Origin: Sorangium cellulosum
GTDB lineage: Bacteria; Myxococcota_A; Polyangia; Polyangiales; Polyangiaceae
NCBI RefSeq assembly: GCF_001589285.1
Contig: NZ_JEMA01000492.1
Span: forward strand, 1-33,067
Length of the DNA stretch: 33,067 nt
Reading direction: 5' to 3'
Shown: one piece after another, positions 22,282 through 29,573 of the stretch
How positions within the stretch are numbered: the first letter of the stretch is position 1
Layout of the letters: each line of letters starts with the position of its first letter
Notes under the pieces: model-generated
What the model saw: only the letters and a program-made list of their open reading frames with translations
Database searches by the model: none
What the model was told of the DNA's origin: nothing
Translations under genes and position numbers: made by a program

Positions 22282-24609
22282 ATGGAGGGCATGCTGCTTG
22301 CCAATCGACCTCGCATGCACAGACGGTCGCTTGCGCTTGCGCTTCCTGCGGTCCTCCTCTCCTTCTCCGGTGACGCCCTCGCGGCGGGGGCGTTGCTGCC
22401 CGGCGCTGGACAGGCGTCGGTCGAGCAGCGCGTGGCCGTCGCGGCGGGGCCGGAGCGCACGACGATCTGGACGAGCCTGCGGTTCCAGGGCGCGAGCGGG
22501 CCTGTGGCGCTCGTCGTGCCGGTGCCGCCGCTCGCGGCGCTCGACGTGAGCTCGGACGCGTGGCTCGAGGCGCTCGAGGCGGCGACCGCGCCGCGCGTGC
22601 TCCCGCCCGAGGGCGTCGGCCCGTACTGCCCCGGGGAGGGGGGCGCGCCGGCGCCGTTCGACGTGACAGGGCGGCTCGCCCACGAGGCGACGCTGAAGCC
22701 GGTCGAGGTGACGGTGCTCGCCGACGTGGACGCTGTCGCGCAATGGGCGGCGTCGGCCGGGCTCGCGCTCTCGCCCGAGACGGCCGCGCAGCTCGGCGCG
22801 CTGCAGGGGGTGCGGTTCGCGGCGGCCCGGTTCGACGCGCCGGGCGGGCCGGCGGTCACGAGGACGCTGCGCGTCGCGATGGGCGGCGGCGCGCCGCTCC
22901 TGCCGCTGTCGCTGACCCGGGCGGGCGAGGGCGACGTGCTCGTGACCGCGTGGCTCCTCGGCGACGGCCGGGGCGCGCTGTCGGGCGCGGCGCCGGTGAC
23001 GCTCCCGCCGGCCTCGCTGACCTGGGACGCGAGCGCGCAGCGCAGCGACTACGCGGAGCTCCGCGCCGAGGTCCTCGGCCAGGCGCGCGACGGGGCGCTC
23101 GTCGAGGGCGCGGGGCACGACGCGCTGAGCCGCAGCATCGCGATCGGCAGCGACAGCGTCGACAGCGTTGTCGCGGCGTACTTCGCGCGCGCGAGCGCGT
23201 ACGGCGACCTCCCCGACGGGCCGGGGTCGTGCGCCGCGGTGGCCGCGGCCGCGCTGGCGTCGAGCCTCCAGGTCGCCGCGAGCTGCCCGCGCGCCGAGCA
23301 CGGCGTTGTCGACGGCGCGGCCGCCTGCGCGGAGTCGCCGCGCAGGGACGAGACGGATCCGGAGCTGCTGCGCTGCGGCCCGATCGCCGACGATCTCGCT
23401 GTCGGGCTCTCCGGTCTCGCGCCGTCGTCGGTGTGGCTCACCCGCGTCTCGATGCGGCTCGCGGCCGGGCAATCCGGCGCGGACTGGCCGCTGATCTTCG
23501 GGGACGGCGCGTCGGTCTCGCCGGTCGTGCGGGCCGGCCGCATCCGCCTGGACGAGTGCTCCGGCGACGGCGGCGGCGGCGGCGCGGGCGCCGGCCCCGG
23601 CGGCTCGTCGGGGAGCGGGCCCGGAGGCCTTGGCGGCGGGCCGACCGCCGGCGGATCGAGCGCGACCGGCGGGCCGTCGGGCGTGGACGACGACCCGTAT
23701 TCTTATCACGACGACGAGCCGGTCGCCGACGTGGGCTGCGGCTGCTCTGGCACCGCCGACACGGTCGTCGTGGACGACACCGACGAGCAGGGCGAGGACG
23801 TCTATTACGACGACGAGTACGAGGACGACGGCTGCAGCGGGGACACGAGCGAGCCGGCGCCCGAGGACGAGTACTACGCGGAGGACGACGGCTGCAGCGG
23901 GGACACGAGCGAGCCGGCGCCCGAGGACGAGTACTACGCGGAGGACGACGGCTGCAGCGGGGACACGAGCGAGCCGGCGCCCGAGGACGAGTACTACGCG
24001 GAGGACGACGGCTGCAGCGGGGACACGAGCGAGCCGGCGCCCGAGGACGAGTACTACGCGGAGGACGACGGCTGCAGCGGGGACACGAGCGAGCCGGCGC
24101 CCGAGGACGAGTACTACGCGGAGGACGACGGCTGCAGCGGGGACACGAGCGAGCCGGCGCCCGAGGACGAGTACTACGCGGAGGACGACGGCTGCAGCGG
24201 GGACACGAGCGAGCCGGCGCCCGAGGACGAGTACTACGCGGAGGACGACGGCTGCAGCGGGGACACGAGCGAGCCGGCGCCCGAGGACGAGTACTACGCG
24301 GAGGACGACGGCTGCAGCGGGGACACGAGCGAGCCGGAGTCCGAGGACGAGTATTACGCGGAGGACGACGGCTGCAGCGGGGATACGAGCGAGCCGGACT
24401 CCGGGGACGAGTACTACGCGGAGGACGACGGCTGCAGCGGGGGCTCCGACGACTCGGCCGAGTCGGAGGACTGCTCTGTCGCGGGCGAGCGGCGCGCGAG
24501 CGCCCGGAAGAAGCGCGGGCCGAAGCTGTCGGTGATGGCGCTCGGCGCCTTCGCGCTGATCGCGCCGCTCCGCCGCGCGAGCCGGCCGCGGCGGGGCGAG
24601 CGGCGGTAG
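22282..24609 (+). CDS. DUF2330 surface protein with ten acidic Cys-containing repeats
   Basis: The 775-residue protein has a signal peptide (RRSLALALPAVLLSFSGDAL), so it is exported. Residues about 35-420 match DUF2330 (VEQRVAVAAGPERTTIWTSL, VALVVPVPPLAAL, VLPPEGVGPYCPG). A Gly/Ser-rich linker (about 430-470) and a GCGCSG motif follow. Residues 514-713 are ten 20-residue repeats (DGCSGDTSEPAPEDEYYAED), each with eight acidic residues, no basic ones and one Cys. The tail has KKRGPK, a hydrophobic stretch (VMALGAFALIAPL) and an Arg cluster, like a MYXO-CTERM sorting signal. A surface-anchored role is inferred; the function of DUF2330 is unknown. ATG 22291 (after GGAGGGC) and 22315 are alternative starts. 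Confidence 0.85.
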   Translation: MEGMLLANRPRMHRRSLALALPAVLLSFSGDALAAGALLPGAGQASVEQRVAVAAGPERTTIWTSLRFQGASGPVALVVPVPPLAALDVSSDAWLEALEAATAPRVLPPEGVGPYCPGEGGAPAPFDVTGRLAHEATLKPVEVTVLADVDAVAQWAASAGLALSPETAAQLGALQGVRFAAARFDAPGGPAVTRTLRVAMGGGAPLLPLSLTRAGEGDVLVTAWLLGDGRGALSGAAPVTLPPASLTWDASAQRSDYAELRAEVLGQARDGALVEGAGHDALSRSIAIGSDSVDSVVAAYFARASAYGDLPDGPGSCAAVAAAALASSLQVAASCPRAEHGVVDGAAACAESPRRDETDPELLRCGPIADDLAVGLSGLAPSSVWLTRVSMRLAAGQSGADWPLIFGDGASVSPVVRAGRIRLDECSGDGGGGGAGAGPGGSSGSGPGGLGGGPTAGGSSATGGPSGVDDDPYSYHDDEPVADVGCGCSGTADTVVVDDTDEQGEDVYYDDEYEDDGCSGDTSEPAPEDEYYAEDDGCSGDTSEPAPEDEYYAEDDGCSGDTSEPAPEDEYYAEDDGCSGDTSEPAPEDEYYAEDDGCSGDTSEPAPEDEYYAEDDGCSGDTSEPAPEDEYYAEDDGCSGDTSEPAPEDEYYAEDDGCSGDTSEPAPEDEYYAEDDGCSGDTSEPESEDEYYAEDDGCSGDTSEPDSGDEYYAEDDGCSGGSDDSAESEDCSVAGERRASARKKRGPKLSVMALGAFALIAPLRRASRPRRGERR
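23821..24420 (+). repeat. Ten 60-bp tandem repeats inside the DUF2330 gene
   Basis: Eight copies (23821-24300) are identical in all 60 bases. The ninth and tenth (24301-24420) differ at a few positions, including GCGCC to GAGTC and an altered PAPED segment. A partial eleventh unit follows. The unit length keeps the frame and contains no stop in several frames. Confidence 0.97.
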
Positions 24610-24673
24610 GCGTCGGGGCGAGCCGGCCCCCGGAGGGGCTGTTCCCGTGCCATACTCCGGAGGAGGTCACGAC

Positions 24674-25255
24674 GTGAACGCCCCCGCCCGCAAGCTCTCC
24701 TTCACCCACGCCGAGTACCTCGAGCAGGAGCGGGCGAGCCCGACCAGGCACGAGTTTCTCCGCGGCGAGATCTTCGACATGGCCGGCGGCACGCCGGAGC
24801 ACGCGCGGCTCGCGGCCCGGGTGACGGTGGCGCTCGGTGCGCAGCTCGGCCAGGGCTGCGAGGTGTTCTCGTCCGACCTCCGCGTGCGCGTGCTCGAGAC
24901 GGGCCTCGCCACCTACCCGGACGCCGCCGTCGTGTGCGGCCGGCTGATGCACGACCCCGAGGACAGGGACGCCGTGGTCAACCCGGTGGTGCTTGTCGAG
25001 GTGCTGTCGGACTCCACGGAGGGGTACGACCGCGGGGAGAAATTCGCCCATTATCGCCGCATCCCCTCGCTGAAGGAGTACGTCCTCGTCTCGCAGGCGC
25101 ACCGGAGGATCGAGGTCTTCCGGCGCAACCAGGACGACTCGTGGACGCTGTACGAGGCCGGGCCGGGCGAGCGCGCGCGGCTCGCGTCGATCGACGGCGC
25201 GCTGGCCGTCGACGAGATCTACCGCGGCGCGCTCGAGACCTCCGCCCCGGGCTGA
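24674..25255 (+). CDS. Uma2-family (DUF820) putative restriction endonuclease
   Basis: The 193-residue protein matches the Uma2 family, which has a PD-(D/E)XK nuclease-like fold. LSFTHAEYLEQERASPTRHE leads in, Asp83 is in YPDAAVV, and Glu109 with Ser112 is in VLVEVLSDST, followed by GYDRGEKFAHYRRIPSLKEY. The true cellular role of Uma2 proteins is unknown, and many copies occur in myxobacteria and cyanobacteria. GTG 24674 is chosen because AGGAGG at 24661-24666 is ideally spaced. Confidence 0.88.
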   Translation: MNAPARKLSFTHAEYLEQERASPTRHEFLRGEIFDMAGGTPEHARLAARVTVALGAQLGQGCEVFSSDLRVRVLETGLATYPDAAVVCGRLMHDPEDRDAVVNPVVLVEVLSDSTEGYDRGEKFAHYRRIPSLKEYVLVSQAHRRIEVFRRNQDDSWTLYEAGPGERARLASIDGALAVDEIYRGALETSAPG

Positions 25256-25279
25256 GCGGCCCGTAGCCCCGAGCTCCCC

Positions 25280-26533
25280 TTGCGCGACGTCAGAATGCGA
25301 GGTTTTCGCGAGCGCGCGACCGTCGAGCGGGCGCTCGAGATCCTGGAGCAGCGCGTCCAGCGGCTCGGCGACGAGCCGGTCCCGATCGCGGCGTCGGCCG
25401 GGCGGGTCGCGGCCGAGTTCGTGCTCGCCCGGGTGAGCGTGCCGCACTTCGCCCGCGCGGCCATGGACGGCTACGCGCTCGCCAGCGAGGCGACCTCGGG
25501 CGCGGCGGCCGGCGCGCCGGTCGAGCTCGCGCTCGTGGGGGCGTCGTTCCCCGGGCGCCCTCACGCTGGCGCGATCCGCCCGGGCGAGGCCGTGCGGATC
25601 ACGACAGGCGCGCCGGTGCCCGAGGGGGCCGACGCGGTGCTCATGGCGGAGCACGCCGAGGAGGCCGCGGGCAGCGGCGGGGCGGAGGTCGTGCGGGTGC
25701 GCCAGCCGGTGCCGCCTGGCAAGCACGTGGCGGCGATCGGCGAGGACGTCATGGCGGGCGAGGCGGTCGTGTCGGCCGGGCGCCGGCTGCGGCCGCAGGA
25801 CGTCGGCGTGCTCGCCTCGACAGGCGTCGCCGAGGTGCGCGTTGTGCGCCGGCCGTCGGTGCGGATCCTGATCACCGGCGACGAGCTCCTGCCGCCCGGG
25901 AGCCTGCCGGACGGGGCGTGCATCGTCGACTCGAACAGCCTGGTGCTTTCGGCGCTCGCAGGGCGCGACGGCGCCGGGGACGTCGCGGTCGAGTACGTCC
26001 CCGACCGGCGCGAGGCGGTGCGCGGCGCGCTGTCATCGTCCGGCGCGTCCGGCGCGGACGTTGTGCTGATCTCCGGCGGCTCGTCGGTCGGCCCGGAGGA
26101 CCATGCGCCGCTGGTGCTGGCGGAGCTCGGCGAGCTGGCGATCCACGGCGTGGCGATGCGCCCGGCGGGCCCCGCGGGGTTCGGCTTCCTGGACGGCGCA
26201 CGCCCTGTGTTCCTGCTGCCGGGAAACCCGGTGTCGTGCCTCTGCGCCTACGAGTTCTTCGCCGGCCCCTCGATCCGCGCGCTCGGCGGCCTGCCGCGCG
26301 CGTGGCCCCACCGGCGGAGGCGGTGCGTGGTCGCGAGCAAGATCGCCTCCCAGGCCGGGCGCGTCGATTATGTGAGGGTGCGCGTCGACGGAGATCGGGT
26401 GTCTCCGATCGCGACGAGCGGCGCGTCGATCCTGTCGTCGACGACGCGCGCGGACGGCGTGGTCATCGTGCCGGGCGACGAAGAGGCGGTGGGAGAGGGC
26501 GCCGTGGTCGAGGTCCTGCTCTACGACGCGTGA
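25280..26533 (+). CDS. moeA: Molybdopterin molybdenumtransferase (MoeA)
   Basis: The roughly 417-residue protein inserts molybdate into adenylylated molybdopterin, the last step of molybdenum cofactor assembly. Visible signatures are AAMDGYALAS, ITTGAPVPEGADAVLMAE, ITGDELLPPG, SNSLVLSALA, ISGGSSVGPEDHAPLV and FLLPGNPVSCLCAYE. The usual order of MoeA domains is kept, with a C-terminal beta-barrel. The first codon is TTG 25280; ATG 25295 is an equally plausible start. No other moa or mob gene is near. It starts 24 bp after the Uma2 gene. Confidence 0.92.
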   Translation: MRDVRMRGFRERATVERALEILEQRVQRLGDEPVPIAASAGRVAAEFVLARVSVPHFARAAMDGYALASEATSGAAAGAPVELALVGASFPGRPHAGAIRPGEAVRITTGAPVPEGADAVLMAEHAEEAAGSGGAEVVRVRQPVPPGKHVAAIGEDVMAGEAVVSAGRRLRPQDVGVLASTGVAEVRVVRRPSVRILITGDELLPPGSLPDGACIVDSNSLVLSALAGRDGAGDVAVEYVPDRREAVRGALSSSGASGADVVLISGGSSVGPEDHAPLVLAELGELAIHGVAMRPAGPAGFGFLDGARPVFLLPGNPVSCLCAYEFFAGPSIRALGGLPRAWPHRRRRCVVASKIASQAGRVDYVRVRVDGDRVSPIATSGASILSSTTRADGVVIVPGDEEAVGEGAVVEVLLYDA

Positions 26534-26587
26534 GGCGGCGGAGGCGCGGCAACGGCGCGTCCTGGCGGCGAGGGGCGCGGCGCCGAG

Positions 26588-26616
26588 GGCCTCACCGCTC
26601 GAGCGGAGGCGAGGCC
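26588..26616. terminator. Hairpin between convergent moeA and GH114 genes
   Basis: Outer arms GGCCTC (26588-26593) and GAGGCC (26611-26616) enclose the perfect palindrome CCGCTCGAGCGG. It may stop transcription from both sides. No T-run is present. Confidence 0.4.
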
Positions 26617-26620
26617 GGGG

Positions 26621-27598
26621 TCACCGGCAGGGCCATCGGCCGCCGTCGAGGTCGAGCGGCATCTCCATGCTGTTGAAGCCCCAGGCGTTCGCCTGTTCGC
26701 AGAAGAGCGACCGATCGGTCATGTGACCCGAGAACGGATCGTCGTACTCCACCTCGAACACGGCCTTGCCGTTCGCCAGGAAGGTGTCGACGAGGATCTC
26801 GCACTCGTCATACTCGAAGCACTGCTCGTTCAGCGTCCAGTCGAAGTGCGGCCACAGGTCCTCCGCCTGCTCGATGTCGCCCTTGAGCCCGACGGACATG
26901 CCCATCCCGTGGGCGAGATCCGCGATGAAGCGGTTGTAGGCGATCTGGTCCTCGTAGGTGAGGGGGAACCCCGAGTCATTGGCGTAGCCGTCGACCTCGT
27001 CGGGCTCGATGGCGTCAAAGCCCTTGTCCTTGCAGACCTGGAACCGGGCCTCCATGATCGGCCCGAGGACGTCGATCTGCCGGATATCGAGCCAGAACGA
27101 GCCTTCCCAGTGATGATCCGGTTTGCCTTTGACCGACTCCGGGAAATCGCCGGCGTCCGGCCGATAGTCCTCGAACGCGCCGACGTCGACGTAGCAGATG
27201 ACCCTGGCGCCCATCGCGTGGAGCGCGGCCACCGTCTCGGCCGTCGTGAACTCCCAGTCGATGTCGTAGACCGTGGGAGGCGGCATATCGATGGGCGCCC
27301 CGGTGGGATCGACAAGGCCCATGTCCTTGGGATCGTTCAGATCCAGGGGGTGGTCGATCATCCAGTGCCACGACGTATCGAGCGCTGGGATCCAGAGGTC
27401 AGGCGCCCCTCCGGCGGACGTCGAAGAGGCCGATGTCGAAGAGGCGGATGTCGACGCCGACGTGCTCGATGTGTCGGGCGAGTCCCGGTGCGAGCCCCCT
27501 GCTCCGCCCGGATCCGCGCCGGCGTCGCCGCACGCGACGTGCGCCGCCGAGAGGACGGGGATCAACGATCTGAGCACCGCGGGCCACGATCGATTCAT
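26621..27598 (-). CDS. GH114-type lipoprotein (endo-alpha-1,4-polygalactosaminidase-like)
   Basis: The 325-residue protein has a signal peptide with lipobox HVAC (Cys23), a Ser/Thr/Ala linker (about 40-62), and a TIM-barrel domain. The domain shows DTSWHWMIDHPLDL, VYDIDWEF, VICYVDVGAFEDYRPD, FDAIEPDEVDGY and VGLKGDIEQAEDL, the GH114 pattern. Asp/Glu residues in YVDVGAFED and IEPDEVDGY are probable catalytic ones. It would cut galactosamine-containing exopolysaccharide at the cell surface. GAGGAG precedes the ATG at good spacing. The gene stands alone. Confidence 0.88.
   Translation of the reverse strand: MNRSWPAVLRSLIPVLSAAHVACGDAGADPGGAGGSHRDSPDTSSTSASTSASSTSASSTSAGGAPDLWIPALDTSWHWMIDHPLDLNDPKDMGLVDPTGAPIDMPPPTVYDIDWEFTTAETVAALHAMGARVICYVDVGAFEDYRPDAGDFPESVKGKPDHHWEGSFWLDIRQIDVLGPIMEARFQVCKDKGFDAIEPDEVDGYANDSGFPLTYEDQIAYNRFIADLAHGMGMSVGLKGDIEQAEDLWPHFDWTLNEQCFEYDECEILVDTFLANGKAVFEVEYDDPFSGHMTDRSLFCEQANAWGFNSMEMPLDLDGGRWPCR
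27418..27447. repeat. Two 15-bp direct repeats in the GH114 linker
   Basis: GAYGTCGAAGAGGCS occurs twice in tandem and encodes two copies of ASSTS on the minus strand. Copy changes would lengthen or shorten the flexible linker. Confidence 0.6.
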
Positions 27599-28161
27599 GA
27601 TGACGCTCCTCTATCGCTCATCGCTCCGCTTCGCGCGATCGAACCCCCGGCAGGCTACAGGCAAACCATGCTGGGTCAAGCTCTCGAGGACAGGGCTCCC
27701 GTCGCAGGCCGCGGTCCTGTGCGGCCAGGAACGATGTTTTGGCCGGAGAAAACGAGCGCCTGCGGCGGTGTTTGAAGTAGTGCAAAGCCGCCATCGGGGC
27801 GCGGGAGCGTGAAACATTCCCGCATGGCTGAGCGCTGGCATCGCGCGCGACACCAGCGGCCCGCGTTGCGCTGTGGTGCCTTCGGCAGATGCGGATCTTC
27901 TTCGGGGTTGTGCGTGTCGCGCTGCACTTGAGCGATGCGCGCTCCCTGCCCGCCGAGGTGGCCTCGGCGCGCCGCGCTCCCCGCTGTCCCGGCCGGACTC
28001 CCACTTCTCCGGCCGCGATCGCCCCTGAGCGGGCACGCTCGGTGCTCGCCCCGAGGCGCGGTCTTGCCGGTGGCGAGGGCGTGCACTGCCGCGACTCCGC
28101 GGCGGCAAGGGACACTCGCGCGGCGAGGCCCGGCGCGCTCCTGCCCTGAGGAGCGGTATCC
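27599..28161. other. 563-bp divergent intergenic region
   Basis: This is the largest gap in the window. It lies between the divergent GH114 and GspC-like genes and must hold both promoters. A small inverted repeat (GCGGGA at 27801-27806, TCCCGC at 27818-27823) is visible. Open frames on both strands lack codon bias and homology that I recognise. I see no RNA gene. Confidence 0.45.
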
Positions 28162-29124
28162 ATGAACCCCGACGCGTTCGTCAAGCGCAGATTCGCAACC
28201 ATCCTGGGAGGAATGGTCGCGGTCTCCGCGTATTTTCAGGCCTCCGGCCTGTCTCACCTCATCGCCTACCAGATCGCGCGGGACAGCATCCCTTCCGCCC
28301 CTCGGGCGACGGCGCCCGCCGGGCCGCCGCCCTCCGGCGACCCCCCGCCGAGCGCGGCGCCGATCCTGGAGCGCAATCCGTTCGACTCGATCACTGGCCC
28401 CCTCGGACCCCCGCCGGGCGCGGCGCCGGCCGGACAGGCGGACCTCTCCCATCTCGACCCTTACCTCGCGCCCCCGTGCGACAAGGGCCGCGTGGTGCTG
28501 ATCGCCATGTCCGAGGATCCGGAGTGGTCGTTCGCGGCCATCAAGGCCGAAGGCGGGCCCACCGCGCTCGGGCGGCGCGGCGGGGAGGTCGCCGGACGGA
28601 AGGTCGAGGACATCGCCTGGGACCGGGTGTGGCTCACCTCGGGGGGCGCGCGCTGCCAGATGGAGCTCGGCAAGAAGACCGGCGAGGAAGACAAGGCCGA
28701 GCCAAGGCCACCGGAGCCCTCCGAGCCGCCCCGGGCGACCCCGCCCCGCCGGTCCGGCAAGAGCAGCGTCCCGCCGGAGATCGCCGCGAGCATCAAGCGG
28801 GTCGGCGACCTGGAGATCGACATCGACCGCACGGCCGCGGAGAAGATCTTCGATAATCCCGAGCTGGTGACGAGCACCTCGTCGGCGGTCCCGGAGATGC
28901 GAGGCGACCAGGTGGTCGGGCTGAAGATGACGGTCAAGCCCGGCTCGGTGCTCGAGTCGCTCGGGGTCCAGAGCGGCGATCTCGTGAAATCGGTCAACAG
29001 CATCGATCTGACCGACCCGCAAAAGGCCATGATGGCCTATTCGCGCATGCGCTCCGACAAGAGCCTGTCGTTCGTCGTCGAGCGCGACGGCCGCCCGGTG
29101 CGGCTCCGGGTCAACGTCCGCTGA
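28162..29124 (+). CDS. gspC: Type II secretion protein GspC-like, with PDZ domain
   Basis: The 320-residue protein has one N-terminal membrane segment (about 12-34), a Pro-rich linker, then a homology-region core beginning ILERNPFDS (about 69-77) with CDKGRVVLIAMSEDPEWSFA. A charged Pro/Lys linker (about 170-205) follows. The C-terminal PDZ domain (about 215-320) contains GLKMTVKPGSVLESLGVQSG and LVKSVNSIDL. GspC links the inner-membrane platform to the outer-membrane secretin of the type II secretion system. No other gsp gene is present, so it is a dispersed component. GAGGAG precedes the ATG. Confidence 0.82.
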   Translation: MNPDAFVKRRFATILGGMVAVSAYFQASGLSHLIAYQIARDSIPSAPRATAPAGPPPSGDPPPSAAPILERNPFDSITGPLGPPPGAAPAGQADLSHLDPYLAPPCDKGRVVLIAMSEDPEWSFAAIKAEGGPTALGRRGGEVAGRKVEDIAWDRVWLTSGGARCQMELGKKTGEEDKAEPRPPEPSEPPRATPPRRSGKSSVPPEIAASIKRVGDLEIDIDRTAAEKIFDNPELVTSTSSAVPEMRGDQVVGLKMTVKPGSVLESLGVQSGDLVKSVNSIDLTDPQKAMMAYSRMRSDKSLSFVVERDGRPVRLRVNVR

Positions 29125-29573
29125 CGCCCGCGGCGGCCACCTCCGCGGCCCCGCGGCAGCGCTCCGTTCCGGAACTCCGCGCGATCCATCCTGGATCTCC
29201 GCCCCGCGGCGCGTCCCTCGGACGCCTCCTTTCACCGGCTCTCCCGCATGGCCCGGTTGCTGCCGAGTCCCATGGGGCCGCATCCGCGCGAAGCCGAGCG
29301 AGCACCTCATTCTCATGCGGCGCGGGTGCACGTCACCGCCGTCGACCGCGCGGATCCGTTCGGCCGCGTCGCGGCGGCCGTGGAGGGGTGATGGGGCTGG
29401 CCCGCGCGGCGGGGATCGAGGTGCCCGCGGCGCGCGCGCAGGAGGCGGAGCTCGCCGCGGAGAGCGGGCCCGGCGCCGACCCGCGGTGACGTCCGGCGCC
29501 GCGGCCGCGCGAATCGGGCGGGAGGCTAGGCGGGCCGGAGCAAGGCTGCTCTACTCGGCGCGCGAGACGCCCG
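29125..29573. other. 449-bp intergenic region
   Basis: No convincing gene is present. A short frame at about 29390-29489 reads MGLARAAGIEVPAARA, faintly like a HipA segment, but it is only 33 codons. No clear promoter or terminator was found. Confidence 0.4.

Noticed and set aside
20881-23709. 942-codon minus-strand frame opposite potB, potA and the DUF2330 gene
   Set aside because: It spans several recognised plus-strand genes and is low-complexity Arg/Gly/Ala sequence.
23821-24420. CRISPR array
   Set aside because: The 60-bp units are directly adjacent with no variable spacers and keep one reading frame, so this is a protein repeat.
23438-25726. Antisense Arg/Pro-rich repeat protein across the 60-bp array
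   Set aside because: The repeat unit lacks stops in several frames, so any frame looks open. Only the plus-strand frame has a signal peptide and DUF2330 domain.
27889-28149. Plus-strand 86-codon frame before the GspC-like gene
   Set aside because: Arg/Pro/Ala-rich with no recognised family and no ribosome binding site; likely chance.
27618-28202. Minus-strand frame of 194 codons in the divergent gap
   Set aside because: No domain, poor codon bias, and it runs over the start of the GspC-like gene.
29390-29488. Short frame MGLARAAGIEVPAARA resembling part of HipA
   Set aside because: Only 33 codons and one short resemblance, with no flanking HipA sequence in any frame.
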